This document shows positions 24,434 through 38,651 of a DNA stretch of 64,000 bases, in pieces. The number at the start of each line of letters is the position of its first letter. The stretch's first letter is position 1. The stretch spans positions 52,873,006 through 52,937,005 of the forward strand of contig BRKX01000014.1 of NCBI GenBank assembly GCA_026008535.1, read 5' to 3'. Source of the DNA: Perilla frutescens (Eukaryota > Streptophyta > Magnoliopsida > Lamiales > Lamiaceae). A program made the position numbers and the translations under genes. The notes beneath the pieces were generated by a model. The model worked only from the letters and a program-made list of their open reading frames with translations, was not told the origin of the DNA and did not search any database.

Positions 24434-26257
24434 TGCCTATAATGAGAAAATTTTAATTTTGGTCCCATAGGACATGGATTAGTCCAATTTTGATCTCATT
24501 CCTATCACTTTTGGTCCCAAATCGATTGAATTATCAATTTTAGTCTCGTTGTAACGTTTTACGTTAAAAAAATTATCGATTTTGATCTCATTTTGATATT
24601 AATTTTGGTCCCAAATAGAAAAAATGGCAGAATTCTTTTTTGCAATTCAAATGGAGGCAAAATTGAACTGATTTGGTAGAAATTTAATATTTAATTTTAA
24701 TTTTCAATTAATAATTCATTATTATGGTTGATTATTTCATAATTAAAAATTATCATCTAAAATAAATAAAAATATTAAAAAAATTTATATTTGAATTAAT
24801 TAGTAATTGAAAAATAAAAATATATATAATAATAAAAAATAGTATATAATATTAAAAAATTATAAAATAAAACAAATTTTAAAATGGAAAATAAATACAA
24901 AATTAATAGTATTGAAAAGATTAATTTCAAATTCGTAAATAAGTAGAAATTGAAAAATTTAGAATTCAAAATATCAAAAAACAATATAAAATATTGAAAA
25001 AAAAATTAAAATAATCAAATAAATTTGAAATAATAAAATGAACAAACAAAATTAAAAAAAAATTGATTTCAAATTCATAATTAAACGTTAATTGGAAAAT
25101 AAAAATATTAGAAAAATTTTAAAAACAAAAAAATCAAAAAGATCAAAATTAATTTAGATACGAAATAATTTTACAACTAATCCATCGCTAAGATTTTTAA
25201 AAAAATAGTTATTAAGACATTGAAAGATGTCGTAATAATGGACTTAATACTACATCTCTCCTATCCCAATGGTGATTAAGAGCATCGCGTGTTCCAGTGT
25301 AGCTAAAAGTTTTATAGCTATAGCGGCACTCTAGAATGTTGAGATATAAGCATCTTGAGGCATGAAGTAGTGTCATGATAAATTATTTATTAATACATGT
25401 TTTTGTGTCTCGAAAAGTCATTATTAAATTTCATTCTATTTTAATTTTTGATATTTTTAATGCATTAATAAATGCGAATTTATTATTTTTAATGGCACGT
25501 TTGGGGAATTTATATTGTACAATTTTTTGTGCCAATTTCTATTAAAGTGTTTTATAACTTGAAATATAAAAGTAATAATTACTGAAATGCATTTTAATAA
25601 AGAAATCAGGAACAATTCTAATTAAAAAACTTTATAACAATAAACAGGATGTATAAATTTATCAGGTTTTGGAGTTGTAGCAATGCATTTTTCCGTCTCT
25701 AATGTAACGATAGAAAAATATGTCGTTATTGCGTCATTAACATAAAAAATTAAAATTAAAATTAAAATACGACGTGTATTCTTTGTTAAGTTTGAGACAA
25801 AAAAATATGTCATTAAATATCTTAATCTTAATCCGTTGTTAATGTGTCGGTATTTTAACAACGAAATATAATCTGTTGTTAAATCGCGTTTTTATTGTAG
25901 TATTTTTTTAAATAACCCAATTTAAAAAAAATTAATAAAAAGTACCCCTTTTTACAAATCTAACATTTGATCAATTTTTCGGCTCAAAAATCGTTCATAG
26001 CTGATTGCATTTTAGAATTTCTATTTCGCTGAAAATTTCACTTTTGGTCCCATAGTATCGATTTTGGTCCCAAAACTGACGACCGTTACCCTATTTTTTT
26101 TCCGTCTAAATTGTTTGACCAAAATTGATAATCTAGGTCCTACGGGACCAGATTTAATAACAATTTCTGAAATAGGGCTAAAAGTGATAGGGTGGGACTA
26201 AAATCGGACTAACTCATGTCTTATGGAACCAAAATCGAAATTTTCTCTGCCTATAAT
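24434..26257. mobile_element. Mutator-like foldback element, 1,804 bp
   Basis: The element 24444-26247 starts GAGAAAATTTTAATTTTGG and ends in the inverted counterpart (CCAAAATCGAAATTTTCTC). Arms are alignable over roughly 110 bp, both with 'ttttggtccc'-type phrases. The 10-bp direct repeat TGCCTATAAT flanks it (24434-24443 and 26248-26257). The interior is very AT-rich and has no transposase. An internal AT-rich stretch shares the dispersed 'taataattcattattatgg' phrase with 8.3 kb. Confidence 0.88.
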
Positions 26258-26308
26258 AAATAAAAAACTCCCATCACCTTTCAACTCTCTGATCTGATGC
26301 TTAGTCTG

Positions 26309-27137
26309 TGTTGAAGTTATCAATTTCTGTTGCTCCATCTCCCACTCCAATACCTATTAATGATCCCTGCACACGCATTTCAGCACCCCCCTGCATATTT
26401 GCAAGATTATGTGTGTGCTGCAGATCATTCCTTTTCATCGTTACCTATTCCTTCTTCTTCTCTCACCCCTCCAACATTTCCTTTCATTCATTCATCTTTT
26501 CTAACGCCTTCTTTCACTGCTTTTCTAGTAAATTAATGTCTAGGATTTAAAGGAGCCTACTTCTTATACTGAGGCCAGTAAGTTCGTTGAATGGAACGAT
26601 GCTATGCAGCTCGAACTTAAGGCTCTTGAAGACAATAACACCTGGACACTTACTACACTACCCCCAGGTAAACATGCTATTGGCTCAAAGTGGGCTTATA
26701 AGATCAAACTCAAACCTGACGGGACTGTAGAGAGATTTAAAGCACGCCTGGTTGCAAAGGGATATAAGCAAGAATTTGGTATGGATTATCAACAAGTTTT
26801 TTCTCCAGTCGCCAAATTGGTCACTGTTCGCCTCCTTATTTCTCTTGCTTCTCACCACTCTTGGCCCCTCCACCAAGTTGATATTAACAATGCGTTCTTG
26901 CATGGATATTTAAGTGATGAGATTTACATGTTGCCTCCACAGGGTTATCATCATGCTCAGCCCAATCAAGTTTGTCGTTTGGTGAAAAGTCTCTACGGGC
27001 TTAAGCAAGCCTCCCGAGAGTGGAACCTTGAGTTTTGTAAGCACCTTTTCTCACTTGGCTTTTGGATTGTTTGGACTCTGTTGGCCTTAGCGGTTGTAAT
27101 CCCAAGTCTACACCTTTGCCTCCCGGTATTCATTTGA
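26309..27137 (+). pseudogene. Copia reverse-transcriptase fragment
   Basis: Relic of the integrase-RT spacer and the Copia-type RT. A PPAYLQDYVCAA stretch in another frame (about 26380) leads into RT from 26604: W..AM..EL, NNTWTL, GSKWAYKIK, RFKARLVAKGY, FSPVAK, VDINNAFLHGYL, SLYGLKQA. The YVDD catalytic region is missing. At about 27062 the sequence jumps to a downstream piece (GCNPKSTPLPPG) in a different frame, so an internal deletion joined two parts of pol. Frames also change near 26540. It is inactive. Confidence 0.88.
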
Positions 27138-27530
27138 GCTCTGATACCATGTTGAAGTTATCAATTTCATCATTTTATCGAAAATATCTCAAAAATTCTG
27201 GAAGGAAAATTTTATTTCAATCTGCAAAAGTTACAATGCAACAATGTGTTTTCTGCCTTTTATACTTGACAGTAGAAGAATTACAAAAAAAATATCTAGG
27301 AGAAGCAACTAACTAATCGATCTACGGCTAAGATTGATGATCCGCAGCAACCAACAAAGGACGGCTAAGATCAATAGTATATGCTCCCTTTCCGGATTGT
27401 GGTCCTGCATGAGAGAAAGATATAATAAGCCAAGCATATGCAGGTGCTTTGCAGACGTGGCATAGTGAATATCTCATGCATGCAAAAATAAAAACCTCCA
27501 GAAATTTCAGAAAACTTTTGGGCAAGTAGC
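27136..27530 (-). repeat. Copia LTR with primer-binding site, opposite orientation
   Basis: Read on the minus strand, LTR sequence with a TATA-like 'gtataaaaggcaga' ends in ...TTCAACA at 27150. It is followed immediately by TGGTATCAGAGCTC (27149-27136), a perfect initiator Met-tRNA primer-binding site. The neighbouring RT fragment is on the plus strand, so the two cannot belong to one linear element. The distal edge is not visible; the leader module resumes at about 27540. Confidence 0.75.
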
Positions 27531-27539
27531 TAGTCTTTT

Positions 27540-27920
27540 ACTGTGATACTCAATTTTTAGAATTTTATATAAAAGAAAATAAAAAAGCTTTTAATAACGT
27601 TGAAAAGAAATTGAAAAAAAAATCCCCACACATGATAAAAACAGAAAAATGAAGACTGAAAAGTAGTATCTGATTGAAATGAATAGTTGATGAAAATGAC
27701 CCCACATATAGCTAGTGTATAATTGAAATCAATAGTCGGTCTACTTTTGGATATTTATTTATGCACAACATTTGTGAGCCACGAACTTTACTCTCCTGCA
27801 GAAATATAATAAAGATGCACATATTGAAATATTGCTAATTTAGTTCATCAAAGTATTCCATATGAGATCAGATCAGGCAACTCTCCTTCGATCTAAGCTG
27901 CCATTTTAATAAAGGTATGT
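27540..27920 (+). repeat. Leader module copy 2
   Basis: Contains 'gtgatactcaatttttagaa', the 'catatgagatcagatcagg' block and the exon end 'gctgccattttaataaag' with donor at 27915 (AAAG|GTATGT). Same order as copy 1. The 'tgtcccacatttgtctgcc' block is missing here. No coding sequence follows. Confidence 0.7.
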
Positions 27921-28094
27921 ATATGTATATGTATATATATCAGTGAAGTTGTTGTTTGCATAAATATATACATATATCAACATTCATTTATTATTTAATT
28001 AATTTTTCTTAAATCTCTGCAATTAATTTTTTATTATTTTTACATACCGCTACTTCCCCTTTTTAATCCATCAATCATTTACAGAAAATTGACA

Positions 28095-28095
<1 letters not shown>

Positions 28096-28130
<35 letters not shown>
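28096..28130. repeat. (TA)n microsatellite
   Basis: About 17 TA units in the intron-like part of module copy 2. Confidence 0.9.
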
Positions 28131-28134
<4 letters not shown>

Positions 28135-29454
28135 GCTTTCTTCATTAATGTTGTTCTAGATCTACGATGTATTACTGCTAAACTTCAACCTGCATTTAGA
28201 ACGCTGCATTATTATATAAGGAAAAACGTTATTATAAAAAAAGAAAATGACTTAGCAGTCTATTATCGAGCTACGCATTTCATTAAATAATTGGCCTGCA
28301 ATGAAAGGAAGCTCATTGTTAAACAATATGATTTTTTTTTGGGAGGGGGAAATTAGCTTTTTAGTATCCTATATTCTACAAATTGTTTCTGATAAAATGA
28401 TTAAGAAATATTGATGGACCAAAATTGAAATATTAATTTCATCCATTTTGGTCCTAATTACCTGAAGCTGGTTGATGGGTTAATTGGGCTCTTTTTTATA
28501 ATTTTACAAAGTTGATGGACCAAAATCGAAATATTAAGAAAAATTAGAATTTTAACTTGTAAAATAAAAATCGACTGGCTATAAAAATCGACTGTCTTTC
28601 TCTGTTTCTTCTTCCCCCTCTCTTTCTCTCTGGTTTTCAGTTTTTATTTTTTTTACAGCAAACAACTGTAAAATTAACTCAAATCACGAGCTACAATCTG
28701 TAAAATTTCATTCTTATTCAATTTCTTCAATTTCTCATGAGCCAACGGTCTTTTGCTCGCCTCTTTAATTGACTTGGTTACCTCGAAAGTAAGATCTTCT
28801 CAATTTTCTTCTTTCCTATTTCACTTTGATTCTTCCACTTGAGCAACTGTTTGGTATCTCTAATTCGTGTTTCTGGAGTCCACGTGAGAGTCAAAGTTAT
28901 GTTAACCTTGGAAAGTGATCGTCTTTTTTTACTTGCACTATAGTCGGACGATTTAGCTTTTAAGGCAATGATTACTGCCACGACGAAACAATCTTAATCT
29001 TTTTGTTTGTATTTTTCAGTCTAACATTTGAGTTCCAGTTCCTATATTTTGGCAATGCATTAGCATTCTCATACAAAAAATATCTTAATGTATTAATGCA
29101 TTGGTTGATATATGTCAATATAACTAATGCTAACAATATATTTATCATATGGTATACAATATTTGCATAAATCCGATAAAAAAATGAACATGTTATGATC
29201 ATTTGAAACTTTTAAGAAATTTTCAAGATGATGATTTAGCCCACTTTCAATTTCCTTTTTTTCATCCAACTTTTGGTATATAATCCACTAGTTCATTTGG
29301 GCAACAGACCCTCTGTCCCTCATCCATTAGCCCACTTTCAATTTCCTTTTTTTCATGCAACTTTTGGTAATATATTTTAGTGCTAATTTTATTTTATTTT
29401 TTACACTTAATTTGATGTTATTTTTGAACATTTAGACTTTTTTTTCTTTTTTTT

Positions 29455-29710
29455 TTCTGGATTCAGCTTGAATTTTTTTATTTATTTTTTTCATTTGTAT
29501 AGGTTCATGATTGAATCTGACTCTCATCAAAGAAACCAATATTTTATTTTATTAAAATTTTAATTTTTAATGCTAAAATATAATTGTGTTGGCATATAAA
29601 AACTTTATCAAAGTTAATTGTAATTAATTTATATTTTTGTATTAAAAATAAAATACATATTTTTTATATTAATGTTAGTTGGGCTTTCTGAACAAAAATC
29701 ATGCCTCTGT
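29455..29710 (+). repeat. Module acceptor block and following spacer
   Basis: 'ggattcagcttgaattt', a T-rich tract and 'catttgtatag|gttcatgattg', followed by 'aatataattgtgttggcat' and 'attaatgttagttgggct'. It aligns with 14530-14600, 35895-36310 and 45376-45590. The next copy of the upstream block begins immediately after (29725), so the modules are head to tail here. Confidence 0.65.
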
Positions 29711-29724
29711 CACTATTCACAATG

Positions 29725-31250
29725 TGCTAATTATTAAAAGATTGAGAATTTTCTTGGTTGCATTATATCATATTGTATCGATCGATCTTCACCTGTTGGA
29801 AGAGTGATACTCATTTTTCAGAATATTATATAAAAGAAAAAGAAGTATTTATTAAAATTAAAAAGAAATGAAAAAAGAAAAAGGCATGCAGGCACATAAT
29901 TGAAAGAAAAAAACAAATAATGAAAAGTAGTATCCGATTGGAATTAATCAATAATTGATGAACTATGTCCCACATTTGTCTGCCATATGCTTTTGCTCAA
30001 AGTCATGAAAACAGTAACATAAAGATTGAAATCAATAATTTATCTACTTTACTAATTTCCTGCAAAAATAAATTAGATTAATGAGAACTGCGCAGAGCAG
30101 AAGGAAGACCATATGAAATATTAACTGTTCATCAGAATTTGATTTGAGATCAGATCAGCCACCTCTCCTTCTAAGCTACCATTTTCCTAATTAAAGGTAC
30201 CTATATATGCAGATTATATATATTAGTAAATTATTATGAGATTTTTACTATTTTGGCCCAAATATTAATTTTTGTTTACTCGCCATTTAGTCTTCGTAAT
30301 TTGTTGCTGTTCATGCATTAAAACAGCAAAAAACCAAGACTCATATTTCTCTCTCTCTAAAAAAAAAGCAACATACGACCAAGACCTTATATCTAACATA
30401 TATATCATCAGATTAGAAACTTAAGCTGAAATTAAACCTTCATTTTACAATTAATTTGAATTTTTGTGAAGAAGAGAATTCCATATATACCATATATACC
30501 AAAACAATGTTCCACTTAATTAATTGGTATTTATGTGTTAAATTAATTGGGTGTTTTATCTATTATTTGCAAAGTAGAAGTTAATTACTTCTACAACCCC
30601 ACCCTGTAATTAATTACAATTAAAACATTATCAAAATCTCAATTTTACCCCTAAAGATTATAACTCATTATATTCTTCTTGACAATCTTCAATTTTTAGT
30701 CCTCCTCTTACATCACGTCAAAGAACTGCGTAATTTTTGTTATAAATAGATGGATTAAGATTTGAAGGAATGTATCGAGTGTTAAAATTTGAAGTAAAAT
30801 ATCTTTTTTATTTTTAATAGGGATAATATCTAAATAGATCCTACAACTATTTTGTCACATTCCTTCATAAAAAAAATCCAGTTCAAATTGATCCTATAAT
30901 CTTTTCAAACACATCTGGTCGAGGAGGAAAAAATGTATTTGTTTTCACTTGAAATTTTTTAAACTTGTTCGAAACATAAAGGCTCCCACTTCAAAAAATG
31001 TTTTCCACTTAATTAGTTGCTGAAAAGGTTAGTCCTTCCTTCCATGTGTAGCAGTTATAATTTTGTAGATGTTAATTAATTAATTTAATTAAATAATTAG
31101 CTAAAATTCGTAGAGCGTTTAGTTTATATGGTTATGCTAAGCAGTTGGAAATACAAGACTCACTTTTGACACTTGTAATTTGTTTTGGAATACATTCCAC
31201 ACTCCACCTCCGACTTCAATTTTCTTATCTTATGATGGTATATTGTTAGA
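29725..31250 (+). repeat. Leader module copy 3
   Basis: Upstream block at 29725-29900, 'gtcccacatttgtctgcc' at about 29968, exon end 'taagctaccattttcctaat' with donor at 30197 (AAAG|GTACCT), and 'gagatttttactattttggc' from 30238. Then the 'aagaccttatatctaacata' block (30382), 'gggtgttttatctattattt' (about 30549) and 'aaatttgaagtaaaatatc' (about 30785), ending with 'aggctcccacttcaaaaaat' (30979). It closely parallels 33.3 and 42.4 kb. Still no receptor coding sequence. Confidence 0.75.
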
Positions 31251-31549
31251 AATGCAATGGTGTATACTCCTTTAATTTTCAAAACTTTACATTAAAGACA
31301 AGAAACTTTTGTTGAAATTAATAAAAAAAGAAGAAAAAATGTCATATATTTAAACGAGCTAGAAACATAAATAATGAAAATTAGTAGTATCTGATCTATT
31401 GAAATGACTAATTACCTAACTTAAGATAATGTCCCACATTTGTCTGCCACATAATTTTGCTCAGAATAATCAAAATAGTACGTAGTATACAAGATTGAAA
31501 TCGATATATAATGCGTAAGGCAATAACCTTTACAAAGTGCTAAATTTTG

Positions 31550-31880
31550 CTAATTACTAAAACATTAAGAATTTCACTTTAATATATTTCTCAGCTTCCT
31601 TTGTATGATACTCATTTTTTGAAATTTTATATAAAAGATAAAGAAGGTTTTATTAAAATTAAAAAGAAAACGAAAAAGAAAAATGCACGCGCATAATTAA
31701 AAGAGAAAAATAAAGAATGAAAAGTAGCATCTCTGATTCGAATGAATAATTAATGAAATTAAAAGCATCAAAACTGCACATATGTAATACTAATATAGTA
31801 TTCCATTTGAGATAAGATCTGGCAGCTCTCCTTCTAAGCTACCATTTTAAGTATAAATTAAGGTACGTATGTGTACCATT
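31550..31880 (+). repeat. Leader module copy 4
   Basis: Upstream block with 'gaaattttatataaaagat' (31620), then 'ccatttgagataagatctgg' and 'taagctaccattttaagta', donor at 31863 (TAAG|GTACGT). A 'gtcccacatttgtctgcc' block lies just upstream at about 31431. The exon carries a short insertion ('gtataaatt') before the donor relative to copy 1. Confidence 0.65.
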
Positions 31881-32228
31881 TTAAGCATAAATTAGTGTAT
31901 CATCATTCATTTATTATTTAATTCATTTGTCTTAAATCTCTGCAATTATGTTTGAAGATTCATGTTGAATAGCTTTAAGCATGTGAAAGCAAAGAAAGAG
32001 ATAATGAAATAACAATATTGTGCCTTAATTTGCTCAAGTCTTTGCCTTCAAACTTTCATGAAAATGAATTCACTTCTCAATTTTAGTTCTTTTTCTATTG
32101 ATTAATTTCACTATTTTTCTATTGGAAATGTTGAATTTGGGACGTTTTGGTAACGAAATTTGTTTATGTTGCTGTTTTTACTTACATTTACGCAAAAGGA
32201 AATTAATTTTTCATGCAATATTCACAAA

Positions 32229-32262
<34 letters not shown>

Positions 32263-33280
32263 AACTCTATTTTCAAAAGAAAAAAAAAGTTTATATGTTT
32301 CGCTGGACTTTATAGCAATATTGTTGTTGGAAGCCCAATATGGTTTCGGGCAAGATTATATTTAGTAAAATCAGCACAAACAGTACAATATCTTGCTAAG
32401 TTTATAGAAGTGATTTTATTCCTCTAATTACGAGACTAAAATCACACAGACATTAATTTGGTCAGTTGGATTTATAAATAAAAAAATGGTTTGCTGGATT
32501 TATTAAAAAAAATAGTTTGCTGGGCTAATTTGGTTTTTTTTTTTTTTAATTTCAATTTATTATGGTTTAGTTTAATTTAAAAATTATATTTAGAGTTTAT
32601 CCTTCCCAATTATGGTATATTAAAAATAATATGGAAAAAAACAAGTTATAGCAAAATAAATGCAACATGGGAGGGCATAAAGGATTTGATCCGCATTTGG
32701 AACCGTGCATTATCGTTTAATGAAAAACAATATTAAAAAAATAAAATATATATTACAATACACTTAGGGTTGTGCAAACGGTCAGTCCATCCAGTCTTAA
32801 ACCGAATTGAACAATGAAAATTGAATGGACCAAAGCCTTTTTTATCAGACCGAATATCTTTTTAAGAAATAAAAAAAAAATGATGGTATCACATCTTTTT
32901 TTTAAAGGATTTGGACAAAAATACCCTTGCTTTATTTCACCAAACAAACTATTAAGGAACTTTCAGTTAAAAATAAAATAAATTGAAAATGTATAATAAT
33001 TTTCGCCATTATCTTTTCTGTTAAAACTTAACTGTAAGGAACTTTCAGTTAAAAATAAAATAAAATAGAATGATCGATACTAGGTACTCATAAGTTTGTA
33101 GGATATATATAATATATTTGGCTTTCTTTCTTCGGAGGTCCTAATATATTTTTGAATTTGGTCTCACGATTTTAATGTCAAAAGGTGGATCAAAATCAAA
33201 ATTTACTCAATTTATGACCAAAAATAATAATATAAAGATCGAAATTTACACATATCCTGTGGGACCAAATCTCTCTCTCT
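31881..33280. other. AT-rich spacer, no gene
   Basis: No gene recognised. A (TA)n run lies at 32231-32259. 32760-32800 has a 'gggttgtgcaaacggtc' phrase reminiscent of termini of plant interspersed repeats. 'aactttcagttaaaaataaa' occurs twice, about 80 bp apart (32959 and 33039). Confidence 0.45.
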
Positions 33281-33284
33281 CTCT

Positions 33285-35130
<1,846 letters not shown>

Positions 35131-35799
35131 ATTGAATAAACATTACAATAATATAATTAATGCTGATGAAATATTTGTCATATGCTAACGAAACATTTAT
35201 CATATGCTAAAATGAAGTATTTTGAGCTTCAATAAGCACGAAAATTGAATATTTTGTATTTTTTGTTCATATTCTTTTCATATGAACATATCCTTCATTA
35301 ATTTTAAATATAAAATGATTAAAATACCTTTAATTTGATATGTCATTTACGTAAATCCAATACAAAATGAACATGTTATGATCGTTTGAAGCTTTTAATA
35401 AATTTTGGAGATGATGAGATAGCATGTCTTCAACTTGTTTTAAAAAATAGGATGGAAATACCACTGTGCCTAGAAAAAATATGAACACTTATAAAAATAT
35501 CACCGTGTTGTGCATTCGGTCTGAGCTGCCCAATTTTTAAGGATTGATGGTGGGAAATGGGTTGTAGTTTACAATCAATCACACTAATTGTTCAAATATG
35601 ACAATAACCTTTACAATCAGTGACTGAGGGAGAAGGGCCCCAGAAATTTAGAAGAAATAATAGGGGAATTTTCACCATTTCACTATAGTTAAGTGAAAAG
35701 AAACGTATATAATCTATTAGTTTATATCGGCAGCAACTCAGTCCGTCATCTGTCAATCCACTTTCAATTTCCCTTTCTTTCATCAAACTTTTTGTTAAT

Positions 35800-36540
35800 A
35801 TATTTTACTGCTAATTTTAGATTTTTTTTAAACTTAATTTGATGACATAATAGGACACTTACAAGCGTCCTATTAGGAGAATTTTGTTGTAGTGTCCTCT
35901 GGATTCAACTTGAATATTGTTTTTTTCCAAATAAATTGTATAAATGAAAAGTAAAAAGTGTCCCAAATTAAATCTAGAAGTCCCAGATATCACATACTGA
36001 TAACTCAGATGACCGAGGTCTCATTAAAACCCATATGGAAAATCCATTGTGGAAGACCATATGGGAAAAAGAACCTCTCTAGTGAAAACGAAAATAAGCT
36101 CTTGAATGTTGTTTTTTTCATTTGTGTAGATGTTTATAATTGATTCTAACTCTCATTAAAGAAAACAATATTTGGTTTTATGAAATTTTTGATCTTTAAT
36201 GCTAAAATATAATTGTGTTGACATACAACAACTTTATCAAAGTTGTAACAAATTTATATTTATGTCTTAAAAATATTTTTTATATTAATGTTAGTTGGGC
36301 CCCTCAACAAAAATCTTGCCTCCATCACTGTTTACAATGTGCTAATTACTAAAAGATTGAGAATTTCTTTGGTTGCATTATATTATATCGATCTTCACTT
36401 TTCTTTCTTAGTGTAGCAGGAGTGATACTCATTTTTTAGAGTTTTATAGAAAAGATAAAGAAGTGTTTATTAAAATTAAAAAAAAAGAAAAAAAAAAAGG
36501 CATGCAGGCACATAATTAAAAGAAAAGAATAAAAAAATGA
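35800..36540 (+). repeat. Module acceptor block and truncated module copy 5
   Basis: Acceptor block split by a small insertion (see 35909-36119), ending 'catttgtgtag|atgtttat' at about 36129. Then 'aatataattgtgttgaca', 'ttagttgggcccctcaacaa', and a new upstream block (36345-36535) that stops abruptly where inverted Gypsy-LTR-type sequence begins at 36538. Confidence 0.65.
35909..36119 (-). mobile_element. Short retroposon-like insertion with a 19-bp target duplication
   Basis: About 173 bp (35928-36100) interrupt the acceptor block. Both flanks carry 'cttgaatrttgtttttttc' (35909-35927 and 36101-36119; one mismatch), which occurs only once in the uninterrupted paralogue at 45389. A long, variable-length duplication fits target-primed retroposition. 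Read on the minus strand, the insert contains a stem-like 'ttttcccatatgg...ccatatgggttttaat' motif; a similar motif occurs on the plus strand at 53270-53330. Confidence 0.65.
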
Positions 36541-38594
36541 GAAACGCCCCGGTCCTGAAAGGATAATAAGTGAGGGACGAGAGTGTCACTTTAAAAGGGA
36601 AAAAATTTGGAATAATTATTATTTATATAGAATAGCTTTGGAACAAAAATAGGTTATACTTTCCAGAAATTCTGGCAGCATAACCTCTGTAATTAGAGCA
36701 AATCCCTGTTTTAACAGTAGCTAATAAGAGTGCAATTGAACTGACAAAATATCCAACAAATACGTACATAGACAGAATAAAGCGATAAACAAATACCAAC
36801 AATCTATATCATATCTATTTATCAGAGTAAATCAGAAATGTCCATTCATAGGACAGAATCAAGGTAACATATAAGACCCATTCATAGGTCAACTTAAAGT
36901 AAACAGATACTAACATGTAATCAAGTGAGACCCCTTCATGGGTTGAAGCAAAAGGTATCATTATATATCAAAAGGTAGTGTGTTCTACCTGTTTTATCTG
37001 TATTTATTTAGGAATAAGCATCATTGTACTACTAACAACATATTAAACATGCTATCATCATATTATCCACATCAGTTATTTATGTACTAAGATCAGAGTA
37101 TTCAATAGAAACATAGTGAAAATAATTTAGAATAATCAGTAGGGCAATATCTCAGTCATCCCCTACCATCAACACATCACCATCATCGTCATCTCCACCT
37201 AAAAATGTTTAAAAAGAGTTGGACATGAGTACTAGTACAGTCAATGGGTAAGTTTGAACTTAATTTACAATATTAAAATATCCAAATGTAATACGTACAC
37301 AGCATATGGGAAGTAAATCACAAAAGCGCTTTCCATATCTGCAAACCTCTTCTTCTATTTTTGGGATCTTCTCTGCTCAGTCTGTTGTCAACTGCACTAT
37401 GAACAACATACCGGTTATTAGAGTATATCAAGGGTTACCTAGTATTAACTCAGTATGCAAGGGATTACCTAGCAGTGACTACTATGGTGATACCCTCGTA
37501 TCATGTGTCCGTGCAAGGATTACCTTAGTGACACCTCTGGTGACAAATGTCACAGCTACAAAATACATGGCTTTGTCCATACTTTTCTCTTACATGCAAT
37601 ATAATTCAAGGATTCTAGCACATGTCTATATCAACTAAGTTCAACAGTATTATGGCCAATAATTATACCTCTGAAACTTAGTCTTTAATCATAAGCCTAA
37701 TCATGCTTATCTTTGTATTCCACAACATACTCATATCCAAGTCTCAAAATTCCAAAAATATTTCAACACTATTAACTCTGACAGCAATGACATCAAATAT
37801 TTGTAGTTGTAAAATTTAGCAGTGACGTTGAACAGGCAGAACATAAAATATTTATATGGATATTTTCAAGTCTACTATCATCTCTAAAGAGTTATTACTC
37901 TTAAACTTTATGCGTTCTTGAAAAATAAACCTACCTTGCTAATGAGTTGATAGTGCTACAACAACTTTCGTGATAGCTTCTTCTCTCCTGGCAGGTTCCA
38001 CGGATCCTACAAGGTCCTTGGTCGACTTAGAACAACTGTATTTTTTGAAATTTATTTACTATATTTGGAGCATTTCTCTATATTTATTTAATATAATTTC
38101 TCTCAAAAATAGATTACGCAACTCTAACGTCTTCAATAAATTTTACCATAGAAGGAAATACATTTCTAAATAATAATTATGATTTACTAGAATTAAAAGA
38201 TTCGACAAAGGTCACTTTCCAAACCTTGTCATTTACCTGCTACGACATTTTTTAACCGCTCAAAAATTATGAAAATATTCAGGAATGATCCTATACATGC
38301 TGGGACTAAAGAATGAGAATCTTAAAATTTTTCGATAACACATCCTCCCGGTATAAAAATAAACAGGCATAGTAAAAATTCCAACTCCAACGACGAGGTT
38401 TCTAATATTCACAACAATTTCTAATCAAAATTCTAAAATCATAAATACCAAAGCATAATCCATAAAGCATATAACAAATTAATTCAAAATATTTCAAGCA
38501 AACAAGTTCAAAAACATAAAAATTTTTATAGATTTTAAATAAAAAAGGAACCAAAAATTTAAATAAGGAAAACACACCAAATGAAAAAAAAGTT
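36538..38594 (-). mobile_element. Gypsy LTR-type insertion, minus strand
   Basis: Starts (plus-strand view) TGAGAAACGCCCCGGTCC, the reverse complement of the CGGGGCG-type LTR end seen at 19700 and 23650. It includes the inverted 'catgagtactagtacagtc' phrase and 'catcgtcatctccacct' (about 37180), matching 23290-23370 in reverse. It breaks module copy 5. No coding domain is recognised inside; the ORF at 37306-37638 is not a known protein. The right end is uncertain, so this may be a solo LTR plus other sequence. Confidence 0.55.
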
Positions 38595-38651
38595 AATAAT
38601 CAACTAGAAAGCAATAAATGATTTAATGAGCCGCGCATTACCCAACTAAAT

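Noticed and set aside
29695..29716. hAT-type terminus in the module spacer ('tgcctctgtcact')
   Set aside because: It resembles such termini in reverse, but no partner end or target duplication was found, so it is left as part of the module.
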